Source: Haloferacaceae archaeon (GTDB taxonomy: Archaea > Halobacteriota > Halobacteria > Halobacteriales > Haloferacaceae). From it: 7,629 bases of DNA. Positions 1 to 5,984 of the stretch are shown piece by piece. A program made the translations under genes and the position numbers. The stretch covers positions 1 through 7,629 of the forward strand of contig JAHENP010000263.1 in the NCBI GenBank assembly GCA_018609965.1, written 5' to 3'. Within the stretch, counting starts at the first letter, position 1; each line of letters begins with the position of its first letter. The notes under the pieces are model-generated. The model worked only from the letters and a program-made list of their open reading frames with translations, was not told the origin of the DNA and did not search any database.

Positions 1-7
1 CCCCGAG

Positions 8-24
8 GAGTGAAAAAGGTCGTA
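8..24. repeat. 17-bp direct repeat, copy 1
   Basis: GAGTGAAAAAGGTCGTA occurs here and again, identically, at 198-214, 190 bp away. On the minus strand each copy reads as a T5 run in the sequence ACCTTTTTCAC, which resembles an archaeal U-tract terminator. The segment between the copies contains both strong hairpins. Confidence 0.7.
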
Positions 25-115
25 TAGCACTACGACAGCAGACGCGAGCGAGTGACCGAACGAAGTGAGGGAACGAGCGAGCGCCCGCTCACGGGTCGTT
101 CCTCCCCGTTCGCGT

Positions 116-151
116 CGAGGCTCGCCCGTTCGGGCGAGCCTCGCCCTTTTT
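116..151 (+). terminator. GC-rich hairpin plus T5: plus-strand terminator
   Basis: A perfect 12-bp stem pairs 116-127 with 132-143 around a GTTC loop (128-131). It is followed by CCC and a T5 run at 147-151, with a second T6 run at 160-165. This is the layout of an intrinsic-type terminator read on the plus strand, so it would end a transcript arriving from a gene left of the window. Archaeal termination depends mainly on the U-tract; the hairpin's contribution is inferred. Confidence 0.6.
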
Positions 152-168
152 GATCGACATTTTTTCTC

Positions 169-195
169 CGGGAGACTGCCTCCGGCAGTCTCCCG
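169..195. repeat. 12-bp perfect hairpin between opposing T-runs
   Basis: Bases 169-180 pair with 184-195 around a three-base loop TCC (181-183). Here a T-run comes before the stem on both strands: T6 at 160-165 when read on plus, T5 at 207-203 when read on minus. A transcript from either side would pass a U-tract and then form the hairpin. It may be a 3'-end stabilising structure or part of a bidirectional terminator. Confidence 0.6.
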
Positions 196-197
196 CT

Positions 198-214
198 GAG
201 TGAAAAAGGTCGTA
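198..214. repeat. 17-bp direct repeat, copy 2
   Basis: Identical to 8-24. This copy sits 11 bp beyond the livF stop codon on the minus-strand side and supplies the T5 run taken as the first terminator of the liv operon. Confidence 0.7.
203..207 (-). terminator. U-tract terminator of the liv operon
   Basis: On the minus strand a T5 run begins 18 bases after the livF stop codon, in ACCTTTTTCAC. A short U-tract soon after the stop is the usual archaeal termination signal. The same sequence recurs at 13-17 as a possible second chance. Confidence 0.45.
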
Positions 215-224
215 GCGTCGTTGT

Positions 225-1040
225 TTAGCCCCCCAGAAAGTCCTGCCGGACGGTCTCGTCGGCCAACAGCTCTCGGCCGGTGTCCTCGTAGCGGTTCTCA
301 CCGTTAACGAGCACGTACCCCCGATCACACCGCCGGAGCGCCTCCTTGGCGTTCTGCTCGACCATCAGGATCGCCGTTCCCGTGTCGTTGATCTCGTCGA
401 CCTTGTCGAACATCTCGTCGACGAGGTCCGGCGCGAGCCCCGCAGAGGGTTCGTCCAACAGGAGCATGTCGGGTGAGAGCATCAGCGCGCGGCCCATCGC
501 CAGCATCTGTTGTTGGCCGCCACTCATCGTCTGGGCCTTCTGGTCCTGGCGTTCTTCTAAGATCGGGAACCGGTCGAACACCTCTCTGAGCGCGTCCTGG
601 GGCGTCTCGTCTAGGATGTACGCGCCCATCTCCAGGTTCTCCCGGACGGTGAGCGCGCCGAACACGTTGTCATTCTGCGGGACGTACCCCAACCCCTCGT
701 AGATGATCTCCTCGGGGTTCATCGCGGTGATCTCCGTCTCGGCGAACGTGACCGTCCCGGCCATGTGGCTGGTGAGCCCGAAGACAGACTTCATCACCGT
801 CGACTTGCCGGCGCCGTTCGGGCCGACGATGGTGACGTACTCCCCGTCGCGCACATCCATCGCCACATCGGTGAGAATCTGGAGGTCGCCGTAGCCGGCG
901 TCCAGTCCGCGGACGCGGAGCAGGGCGTCGTTCCAGGTCTGGATCTCCGTGGCGGCGCCGGTCGTCGACCCCGGCTCCTCGTTTGCCAGCTCGGTCGAAC
1001 CGGCGGGCGCGTCGTCGGCCGCCGCGTCGTGTTCGCTCAC
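225..1040 (-). CDS. livF: Branched-chain amino acid type ABC transporter ATPase, LivF-like
   Basis: ATP-hydrolysing subunit (271 aa) of a HAAT-family importer; it should pair with the LivG-like protein beneath the LivH/LivM membrane pair. Visible motifs: Walker A GPNGAGKST at 73-81, Q-loop Q122, ABC signature SGGQQ at 173-177, Walker B DMLLLDEP at 191-198 with catalytic E197, and D-loop SAGLAPD. The H-loop position reads VEQN (Q229 in place of His), as is usual in LivF and a reason to call this LivF, not LivG. Residues 1-35 form an acidic, Ala/Glu-rich tail outside the ATPase core, typical of haloarchaeal proteins. The GTG start overlaps the livG stop by 4 bp (GTGA) and has a strong ribosome site just upstream. 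Last gene of the operon. The transported substrate cannot be read from an ATPase. Confidence 0.9.
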   Translation of the reverse strand: MSEHDAAADDAPAGSTELANEEPGSTTGAATEIQTWNDALLRVRGLDAGYGDLQILTDVAMDVRDGEYVTIVGPNGAGKSTVMKSVFGLTSHMAGTVTFAETEITAMNPEEIIYEGLGYVPQNDNVFGALTVRENLEMGAYILDETPQDALREVFDRFPILEERQDQKAQTMSGGQQQMLAMGRALMLSPDMLLLDEPSAGLAPDLVDEMFDKVDEINDTGTAILMVEQNAKEALRRCDRGYVLVNGENRYEDTGRELLADETVRQDFLGG

Positions 1041-1969
1041 ACGTCACCTCCGAGGTACGCCTCGATCACGTCCTCGTCTTTCCGCACGGTCTCCGGTGGT
1101 CCTTCGGTGAGCACCGACCCCTGGTGCATCACGACGACGTGTTCACAGTTGTCCATGATCAGATCCATGTCGTGTTCGACGATGAGGAACGTGTAGCCGT
1201 CCGCGCGCAGTTCGTGGACGTGGTCCAACAGTCGTTCCTCCAACGAGGGGTTGACCCCCGCGAACGGCTCGTCGAGCAGGAGTACGTCCGGCTCCGTCAG
1301 CAACGCCCGGGCGAGTTCGAGCAGTTTCCGTTGGCCCCCCGAGAGGTTGCCCGCGAACTCGTGGGCGAGGTGGTCGATCTCGAAGAACTCCAACGTCTCC
1401 CAACACCGTTCTCGCAGTTCCGACTCCTGACCAACGACATCGTCCCGGACGAACGGGAGCACACTCCGCCACAGCGACTCGCCGCGTTGGCCGCCGGGCG
1501 CGAGCATCAGGTTCTCCAAGACGGTCATCTCGCCGAACTCGCGGGCGATCTGGAACGTTCGCACCAGTCCGCGGTTGGCGACCGTGTGTGAGGCGAGCCC
1601 GGTGATGTCCTCCCCGCGGAAGGTGACGGTGCCGGCGGTCGGCTCGTGGACACCGGTGATACAGTTGAACGTCGTCGACTTGCCGGCGCCGTTCGGGCCG
1701 ATCAACCCCGTGAGCGTGCCGGCCTCCACCTGGAAACTGGCGTCGGCGACGGCGGTGATCCCGCCGAACTCCTTGCGGAGCCCGTCCACTCGGAGAGGTA
1801 CTTCCTCGGGGTCGGGCGCGTCGTCGTCCCGGAGGTCCGGCTCGCGTTCGACCGACACCGTCGTGTCGTTGTTGGCGTCCGGTCCGTTCTCGTCGTGCTC
1901 CGCGGAGTCCACCGTGCTCGTGGATGTGGGCTCGCCGGCGGCCGTCTCCGCGGTCGGGTCGTCACTCAT
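1037..1969 (-). CDS. livG: Branched-chain amino acid type ABC transporter ATPase, LivG-like
   Basis: The second ATPase of the importer, 310 aa from the ATG at 1969. Motifs: Walker A GPNGAGKST at 91-99, Q-loop Q140 (RTFQ), signature LSGGQRK at 209-215, Walker B DVLLLDEP at 228-235 with catalytic E234, and H-loop H266 (VEHDMD). The true H-loop histidine separates it from the LivF partner. The first 58 residues are an acidic, Thr/Ser/Asp-rich tail longer than in bacterial LivG (about 250-260 aa). A GTG nine bases upstream (1978) is also in frame. I prefer the ATG because GGTGA lies five bases before it, whereas that GTG falls inside the same motif. The start overlaps the end of livM by 8 bp, and the stop overlaps livF by 4 bp. 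Confidence 0.9.
   Translation of the reverse strand: MSDDPTAETAAGEPTSTSTVDSAEHDENGPDANNDTTVSVEREPDLRDDDAPDPEEVPLRVDGLRKEFGGITAVADASFQVEAGTLTGLIGPNGAGKSTTFNCITGVHEPTAGTVTFRGEDITGLASHTVANRGLVRTFQIAREFGEMTVLENLMLAPGGQRGESLWRSVLPFVRDDVVGQESELRERCWETLEFFEIDHLAHEFAGNLSGGQRKLLELARALLTEPDVLLLDEPFAGVNPSLEERLLDHVHELRADGYTFLIVEHDMDLIMDNCEHVVVMHQGSVLTEGPPETVRKDEDVIEAYLGGDV
1044..1051 (-). promoter_or_regulatory. Shine-Dalgarno site for livF
   Basis: On the minus strand GGAGGTGA ends three bases before the livF GTG (GGAGG is six bases away), inside the last codons of livG. It matches the 16S anti-SD sequence over eight bases. It fixes the GTG start and fits translation of livF coupled to livG. Confidence 0.75.
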
Positions 1970-3281
1970 CCGTCTCACCCCCGTCGGTGTAGGGAGTCTC
2001 CCGATCCGGCCGGCGCTCCAGCTCGACGCTCGCGGCCGGCTCCTTCCGGTGGCCGAGCAGTCCCTCCGGGCGGCGGTGCATCAGGAAGATCAACACCAGC
2101 CCCATCACGATCAACTGGAGCTGGCGGACGCTGTCGATCACGTAGAACCCCAACGGCGCGAGATCGCCCGCCCCGGCGATTGGGGCGAGCGCCTGGCCGA
2201 ACGTCGACGGCGCCTCCACGTCGACGAGGTTGTTGACGACACTCTGGAGGAACCGCGGCCCCTGGAACAACAACGCGGCGAACAACGCCCCGCCCATCAC
2301 GCTGCCGGTGTTGGAGCCGGCACCACCGATGATCAGCGCGATCCAGATGAAGAAGGTCAGTCGCGGGCGGTAGGTGTTTGGCGTGATCGCGCCGCTGGTC
2401 ATGTACCAGAGAATCCCACCGAGCCCCATCAGCGCACAGCCGAGCACGAACGCTTTCGTCTTGAACGCCTTCGTGTCCTTCCCGAGGGCGTTGGCGGCGT
2501 CCTCGTCTTCACGGATCGCCTTCAACACGCGGCCGAACGGGGAGTTGCCGAGGCGACCGAGCACGACGTAGTAGAGCCCGACCGCGCCCAATAGGAGCAC
2601 CCCGTACAACAACCCGTTCGTCACCGGCTGCGGGTTGTTCTCGATGACGGTGCCGGTCAGCCCGACGAGACCGTCGTACACCCCGCCGAGGAACAACGCG
2701 TCAAACAGCTGTTCGACGGGACTACCGAAGTCCAACAGGAGTCCCGACCCGCCGCCGAAGCCGATCACCAACCCGCCGACCTCAAACCGTTGGAACGTCC
2801 CCGAGAGGAACGTGAACCGGACCATCTCGCTCATCGCCACCGTGACGATGGCGAGGTAGTCCGCCCGGAGCCGGAGCGCCGGCAGCGCGACCAGGAGTCC
2901 CAACAACCCGGCCGCGACGGTGCCGGCGAGCACGCCGACCCACAACGGCAGCCCCAGCCCGCCGACACTGCCGGCGGCCGCCTCCGTCGCCGGCGCCTTC
3001 GAGACGACCGCCATCACGTAGATTCCGACGGCCATGAAGCCGACGACACCGATGTTGAACATCCCGGTGTACCCCCAGTGGAGGTTGAGCGCGAGCGACA
3101 GCAACGCGAACAACGCGACGTAGAACGTGAGCGTGGCGATGGAGTTTAACTGCCCGCGGACGCCGTAGTCCAACACCACGCCGACGAGCACGTACGCGAG
3201 GTAGATTCCCGCCAGCAGGACGCCGATCTTGACGGCGTCCCGTTCCCAGAGAGCCGCAAGTGGGGAGTCGGCCGTGCTCAT
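1962..3281 (-). CDS. livM: Branched-chain amino acid type ABC transporter permease, LivM-like
   Basis: Polytopic membrane permease, 439 aa, expected to pair with LivH to form the translocation path. Family segments seen in order: LALNLHWGYTGMFNIGVVGF (about 63-82), LRLRADYLAIVTVAMSEMVRF (about 136-156), the cytoplasmic ATPase-coupling loop GRVLKAIREDEDAANALGKD (250-269), IALIIGGAGSNTGSVMGG (314-331) and the C-terminal MHRRPEGLLGHRKE (401-414). Long hydrophobic runs near 19-39, 49-67, 75-93, 112-135, 222-241, 276-293, 310-340 and 388-401 suggest about eight or more membrane spans. It is longer than many bacterial LivM proteins, with an extra loop at about 166-220 and an acidic tail after 415. 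The ATG overlaps the livH stop by 4 bp (ATGA). Confidence 0.9.
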   Translation of the reverse strand: MSTADSPLAALWERDAVKIGVLLAGIYLAYVLVGVVLDYGVRGQLNSIATLTFYVALFALLSLALNLHWGYTGMFNIGVVGFMAVGIYVMAVVSKAPATEAAAGSVGGLGLPLWVGVLAGTVAAGLLGLLVALPALRLRADYLAIVTVAMSEMVRFTFLSGTFQRFEVGGLVIGFGGGSGLLLDFGSPVEQLFDALFLGGVYDGLVGLTGTVIENNPQPVTNGLLYGVLLLGAVGLYYVVLGRLGNSPFGRVLKAIREDEDAANALGKDTKAFKTKAFVLGCALMGLGGILWYMTSGAITPNTYRPRLTFFIWIALIIGGAGSNTGSVMGGALFAALLFQGPRFLQSVVNNLVDVEAPSTFGQALAPIAGAGDLAPLGFYVIDSVRQLQLIVMGLVLIFLMHRRPEGLLGHRKEPAASVELERRPDRETPYTDGGETDE

Positions 3282-4396
3282 GCTGTCGACCTCCCGGAGA
3301 ACAGCCCCGTCGGCTTCACGACTAAGATGAGAATCATCATCAGGAACGCCGAGGCCCGCGAGAAGCTAGATGGAATCCAGACGACAGACAACGACGCCGT
3401 CAGCCCGATCACGAGCCCGCCGACGATCGCGCCGTAGATCGAGCCGATCCCGCCGAGGATGACCGCCGCAAAGATGAGCAAGAGGAGAATCCAGCCGTCG
3501 AACCAGCCGAGTGTCCCCTTCCACAACACGAACACGTAGCCAGCAACGCCGGTCAGCCCGCCGCCGATGATCCAGGTGAACCGGACGACCCGTTCGGTCG
3601 GAATCCCCGTTACCCGGGCGAGATCCTCGTTGTCGGCCATCGCCCGCATCGCCTTCCCCAGTCGTGTGCGTTGGAGCAGGAGGTGGACACCCAGCATCAG
3701 CCCGCCGGCGACGACCGCAAGCGTCGCGTCGTGGGCGGTGATCCGGACGGTGCCGTCGACCACGGGAACAGACAGCGTCGGCACGCCGCCGGCGGCGGTC
3801 GTCCCGCGTTTCGAGGGGCCGAACACGAACTGGATCGTGTACCGGAGCGCGAACGCCACGCCGATACTCGTGATCAGGAGCGTGATCCCGTCCCGGTCAC
3901 GGATCGGCTCGAACACGAGCCGGTCGATCACCAACGACAACAGAATCGCGCCGCCGCCGGCAACGACCATCCCGCCGACGACCGCCACCGGCGTCGCGGT
4001 GACACTGATCCCCAGCGCCCCGCCGAAGACCGAACCGCCGGCACCGACGAGCAACAGGGAGCCGACGTTCGCACTCGACCCGAACCCGCCGGCGATCAGA
4101 TACGTCGTTGCCCACCCGGAGAACGCGCCGGCGGTGATGTAGTCCCCGTGTGCGAAGTTCGCGAAGTTCAGAATACTGTACGTCATCGACAGCCCGATTC
4201 CCGCCAGTCCGATCACGAGCCCCCGTGCCAGCCCGTCTTTCACCAGCACGGCGACCGACGAGACCTGCACCGCCCCCGAGGCGAGCTTCCCCACGAGATC
4301 GAACAGGAGGAGTACGATCAACAGCCCGAACACGAGTGCCAGTGGGTTCCCCTCAACCAACTCGCGTCCCCGGCTGTACGACTCTGTCACGCCCAT
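3278..4396 (-). CDS. livH: Branched-chain amino acid type ABC transporter permease, LivH-like
   Basis: First gene of the operon and the second membrane permease, 372 aa from the ATG at 4396. Family segments: GLSMTYSILNFANFAHGDY (68-86), FEPIRDRDGITLLITSIGVA (162-181), the ATPase-coupling loop RTRLGKAMRAMADNEDLARV (243-262), ILGGIGSIYGAIVGGLVIGL (313-332) and the C-terminal KPTGLFSG (361-368). Hydrophobic runs near 17-36, 58-78, 113-158, 171-190, 224-242, 273-292, 302-335 and 351-361 are consistent with a polytopic membrane protein. The reading frame stays open upstream to 4468, but a TATA-like box at 4431-4436 predicts transcription starting near 4407, so the longer form would be untranscribed; 4396 is the better start with a leader of about ten bases. 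Substrate specificity lies mainly in the missing binding protein; hydrophobic amino acids are the family default, but urea or short amides cannot be excluded. Confidence 0.88.
   Translation of the reverse strand: MGVTESYSRGRELVEGNPLALVFGLLIVLLLFDLVGKLASGAVQVSSVAVLVKDGLARGLVIGLAGIGLSMTYSILNFANFAHGDYITAGAFSGWATTYLIAGGFGSSANVGSLLLVGAGGSVFGGALGISVTATPVAVVGGMVVAGGGAILLSLVIDRLVFEPIRDRDGITLLITSIGVAFALRYTIQFVFGPSKRGTTAAGGVPTLSVPVVDGTVRITAHDATLAVVAGGLMLGVHLLLQRTRLGKAMRAMADNEDLARVTGIPTERVVRFTWIIGGGLTGVAGYVFVLWKGTLGWFDGWILLLLIFAAVILGGIGSIYGAIVGGLVIGLTASLSVVWIPSSFSRASAFLMMILILVVKPTGLFSGRSTA
3289..3295 (-). promoter_or_regulatory. Shine-Dalgarno site for livM
   Basis: On the minus strand GGGAGGT lies seven bases before the livM ATG, within the last codons of livH. 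It is a strong anti-SD match at normal spacing and supports both the chosen start and translational coupling. Confidence 0.7.
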
Positions 4397-4414
4397 GTGT
4401 AATTCACACGCATG
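4394..4414. promoter_or_regulatory. Interrupted palindrome over livH transcription/translation start
   Basis: CATG-TGT and ACACG-CATG flank the centre AATTC: GTGT (4397-4400) faces ACAC (4406-4409), and CATG occurs at both ends (4394-4397, 4411-4414) with a two-base asymmetry. It spans the predicted start of transcription and the livH ATG, a normal place for an archaeal repressor site. Function is inferred from position and symmetry only. Confidence 0.35.
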
Positions 4415-4471
4415 TAAGATACTCACACGGTATAAACGCCCCGACGTGTGCGAGCCGTGTCGAGTCACACG
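4405..4471. repeat. Four CACACG motifs at about 20-bp spacing
   Basis: CACACG occurs at 4405-4410, 4424-4429 and 4466-4471 on plus and inverted (CGTGTG) at 4445-4450. Start-to-start distances are 19, 21 and 21 bp, close to two helical turns, and copies two and three flank the TATA-like box. Three copies are preceded by T (TCACACG). The motif also appears singly at 7013-7018 and 7150-7155, so the word alone is not rare. Confidence 0.35.
4431..4436 (-). promoter_or_regulatory. TATA-like box for livH
   Basis: TTTATA on the minus strand lies about 35-40 bases before the livH ATG, which puts transcription start near 4405-4409 and gives a leader of about ten bases. The same bases read TATAAA on the plus strand and could also serve udk, with a leader of about 60 bases. 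No better TATA-like element is seen nearer to udk. Confidence 0.55.
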
Positions 4472-4519
4472 CCACGCTGGCCAGAAGCGGTGTCCTCAAA
4501 CCGTTCGGCGTCTCACGAC

Positions 4520-5230
4520 ATGTCGAGAATGAGTTCGTACCCGTCGTTCGTCGTGGGGATCGCCGGGGGGACCGGGGCGGGGAAGACAACGGTGTCGCGG
4601 CTGATCGCCGAGAGCGTTGGCGAGTCCGTCACCCGGATTCCGATCGACAACTACTACGAGGATCTCTCACACATGGACCTGTCCGAACGGGAACAGGTCA
4701 ACTACGACCACCCGGACGCCTTCGAGTGGGACCTGATGCGCGACCAGCTCGCGCAGTTGTTGGCGGGACAGTCGGTGGAGATGCCGCAGTACGACTTCGA
4801 GATCCACAACCGGCGCGAGGAACGCGAGACCGTCGCGCCGACGGAGGTGATCATCTTGGAGGGGATTCTCGCCTTGTACGACGACGACATCAACGAGATG
4901 TTGGATCTGCGCTTGTACGTCGAGACGGACGCCGACGTGCGCATCCTCCGCCGGATCGAACGCGACGTGATCGAGCGCGGCCGGGAGCTAGAGGGCGTGA
5001 TCGGGCAGTATCTCTCGACGGTGAAGCCAATGCACGAACAGTTCATCGAGCCGACGAAGAAGGCCGCCGATCTGGTCATCCCCGAGGGAGCAAACAGCGT
5101 CGCGATGAACCTCCTCGAAGAGAAGCTCCAGGCGGAGGTGAACGGTGACGCCGCCCGCACCTGGGAACGCGGCGCGTTAGAACACGAGGTCAACGGCGTC
5201 GACGACACCACCAGCTTCGGCGACGACTGA
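4520..5230 (+). CDS. udk: Uridine kinase
   Basis: Cytosolic pyrimidine salvage enzyme that phosphorylates uridine (and usually cytidine) to the monophosphate with ATP or GTP; 236 aa. Motifs: Walker A GGTGAGKT at 16-23, the IDNYYEDLSH segment at 42-51 with D43 aligning to the catalytic aspartate of the family, NYDHPDAF at 61-68, YDFEIHNR at 91-98 (Y91 and H96 contact the nucleoside in characterised homologues), the Walker-B-like VIILEGILAL at 110-119, and the arginine-rich lid RRIERDVIERGRE at 144-156. An in-frame ATG at 4529 gives 233 aa and fits the short N-terminus of relatives equally well; a GTG at 4448 would add a tail that looks unlike the family. No Shine-Dalgarno site is seen. Divergent from livH, convergent with the DUF2062 gene. 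The C-terminal 25 residues are acidic and variable. Confidence 0.93.
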   Translation: MSRMSSYPSFVVGIAGGTGAGKTTVSRLIAESVGESVTRIPIDNYYEDLSHMDLSEREQVNYDHPDAFEWDLMRDQLAQLLAGQSVEMPQYDFEIHNRREERETVAPTEVIILEGILALYDDDINEMLDLRLYVETDADVRILRRIERDVIERGRELEGVIGQYLSTVKPMHEQFIEPTKKAADLVIPEGANSVAMNLLEEKLQAEVNGDAARTWERGALEHEVNGVDDTTSFGDD

Positions 5231-5268
5231 CGAAAGAGACGGCGAGCTGAGCAAACACCGGTTCCTCG

Positions 5269-5808
5269 TCACTCGTCTGCGTACGGATCGGTCCCCTCCG
5301 AGCGGGGAGACGACTGTGAGTCGTCCCCCGCGTCGCGCCGGCGGCGGTAGCCGGCGACACTCCCGCGGACGACGAGATAGCCGACGGCAGCGAGCCCAAC
5401 AGCCACCACCGCGTTGCCGAACAGTTGGCGGACGAGTACGGCCCGGCCGGCCGACAGCGAGACGCGTTCGAGCGCCGCGGCCGACGGCGCGACCCCGGGC
5501 GCGGGACCCAACACGGCTGTTCCGAGCCAGTAGCTGGCGCCGTAGATCGTCCACTTCACAGGGGGGTTGAACACGACCAACGTCGCTGCCAACGCGAGTT
5601 TGCTCGCCCGTTCGAACAGGTAGGCGACGACCGCGAACACCACAAGCGCGGTGCCGGCCGTCGGGAGCACGACGACGGCGGTGCCGAGCGCGAACGTCGC
5701 CGCGATCTCGTGCGTGGTGTGGTCGGCCGCGACCGCCCGGGCGAGCCCGTCGCTGGCCCGTTCACGGAGCCCGGCGAGGCGTGCCCTGAGGGCGGCCCAG
5801 TACGGCAT
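5269..5808 (-). CDS. DUF2062-type small membrane protein
   Basis: A 179-aa protein of unknown function that resembles the DUF2062 family. The core is about 30-100: HEIAATFALGTAVVVLPTAG (33-52), a hydrophobic span to about 64, a short basic/Ala stretch, then LVVFNPPVKWTIYGASYWLG (77-96), where NPPVKW corresponds to the Asn-Pro motif of the family. A third hydrophobic run sits at about 130-148, followed by a basic patch (YRRRRD, 154-159) and an acidic C-terminal tail; this suggests three membrane segments. The ATG at 5808 has a TATA-like box centred 28 bases upstream and no ribosome site, so the transcript is probably leaderless. The stop lies 38 bp from the udk stop, tail to tail. The neighbourhood says nothing definite about its role. 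Confidence 0.75.
   Translation of the reverse strand: MPYWAALRARLAGLRERASDGLARAVAADHTTHEIAATFALGTAVVVLPTAGTALVVFAVVAYLFERASKLALAATLVVFNPPVKWTIYGASYWLGTAVLGPAPGVAPSAAALERVSLSAGRAVLVRQLFGNAVVAVGLAAVGYLVVRGSVAGYRRRRDAGDDSQSSPRSEGTDPYADE
5302..5331. repeat. Hairpin in the 3' coding end of the DUF2062 gene
   Basis: Bases 5302-5314 pair with 5320-5331 over 12 bp with one bulged A (5308) and a five-base loop (5315-5319). It covers the codons for residues about 160-169, a variable acidic/Ser-rich tail. On the plus strand it lies 72 bp after udk, so it could also fold at the end of a udk transcript; no U-tract follows. Confidence 0.5.
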
Positions 5809-5832
5809 CTGACGATCTTACGCGCGACAGTA

Positions 5833-5840
5833 GGATAAGA
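5833..5840 (-). promoter_or_regulatory. TATA-like box for the DUF2062 gene
   Basis: TCTTATCC on the minus strand is centred about 28 bases before the ATG at 5808. That distance places transcription start at or next to the start codon, the leaderless arrangement common in haloarchaea, and supports the chosen start. Confidence 0.5.
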
Positions 5841-5927
5841 GAGGTGGGTGTGGACCGACGATGTATGTCCAGATCGCTACACAAGGGATTAGTGTGTCGA
5901 GAGCCAAACAGGGGATGAGAAGGGGAG

Positions 5928-5962
5928 CGAGTCGACACCGTGGTACAACGGTGCGTGACTCG
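5928..5962. repeat. Imperfect hairpin downstream of the RNase HII-like gene
   Basis: CGAGTC (5928-5933) pairs with GACTCG (5957-5962), and CACCGT (5936-5941) pairs with ACGGTG (5948-5953), around loop GGTACA, with a 2 x 3 internal mismatch. It lies 22 bp past the stop of the gene at 5985-6851 and about 120 bp upstream of the DUF2062 start. It may protect the 3' end of that transcript or be a protein-binding palindrome; no long U-tract follows it on the minus strand. Confidence 0.5.
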
Positions 5963-5984
5963 GTAAGGGATGTGAGGTAGTGGC

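Larger units (their letters stand above)
1..224. other. Intergenic end region with hairpins and U-tracts
   Basis: No convincing gene lies here. All three plus frames close early (stops near 11, 25 and 66), so at most the last codons of a plus-strand gene could enter from the left. The stretch holds a 17-bp direct repeat (8-24 and 198-214), a GA/CG-rich low-complexity segment (about 41-101) with self-complementary pieces (GACGCGA at 41-47 against TCGCGTC at 110-116; GAACGA at 71-76 against TCGTTC at 96-101), and two strong hairpins described separately. Short T-runs occur on both strands: plus at 147-151 and 160-165, minus at 203-207 and 13-17. This looks like a double-sided transcription end zone between the liv operon and an unseen neighbour. 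Confidence 0.6.

Noticed and set aside
89..328. 79-codon minus-strand frame, whose tail starts with an ATG at 160 preceded by GGAG
   Set aside because: It runs across the livF end and both hairpins, and its residues are Arg/Thr/Ser-rich with no family likeness. The GGAG is part of the hairpin arm.
983..1591. Long plus-strand frame opposite livG and livF
   Set aside because: Long antisense frames are expected opposite GC-rich genes. The livG and livF motifs on the minus strand are unmistakable.
1575..2594. 339-codon plus-strand frame opposite livG and livM
   Set aside because: Antisense to two well-supported genes; rich in Arg, Glu and Pro with no domain, so a GC-driven shadow.
3671..4402. 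243-codon plus-strand frame opposite livH
   Set aside because: Its Arg/Asp/His/Pro-rich sequence is what a reverse reading of a hydrophobic GC-rich permease yields; it has no start signal.
4448..4519. N-terminal extension of udk from GTG 4448
   Set aside because: The added 24 residues resemble nothing in uridine kinases and begin before the likely transcription start.
5861..5980. 39-codon plus-strand ORF between the DUF2062 gene and the RNase HII-like gene
   Set aside because: Very basic, no family, and its possible GAGGTG site is 14 bases away. It overlaps the hairpin at 5928-5962.
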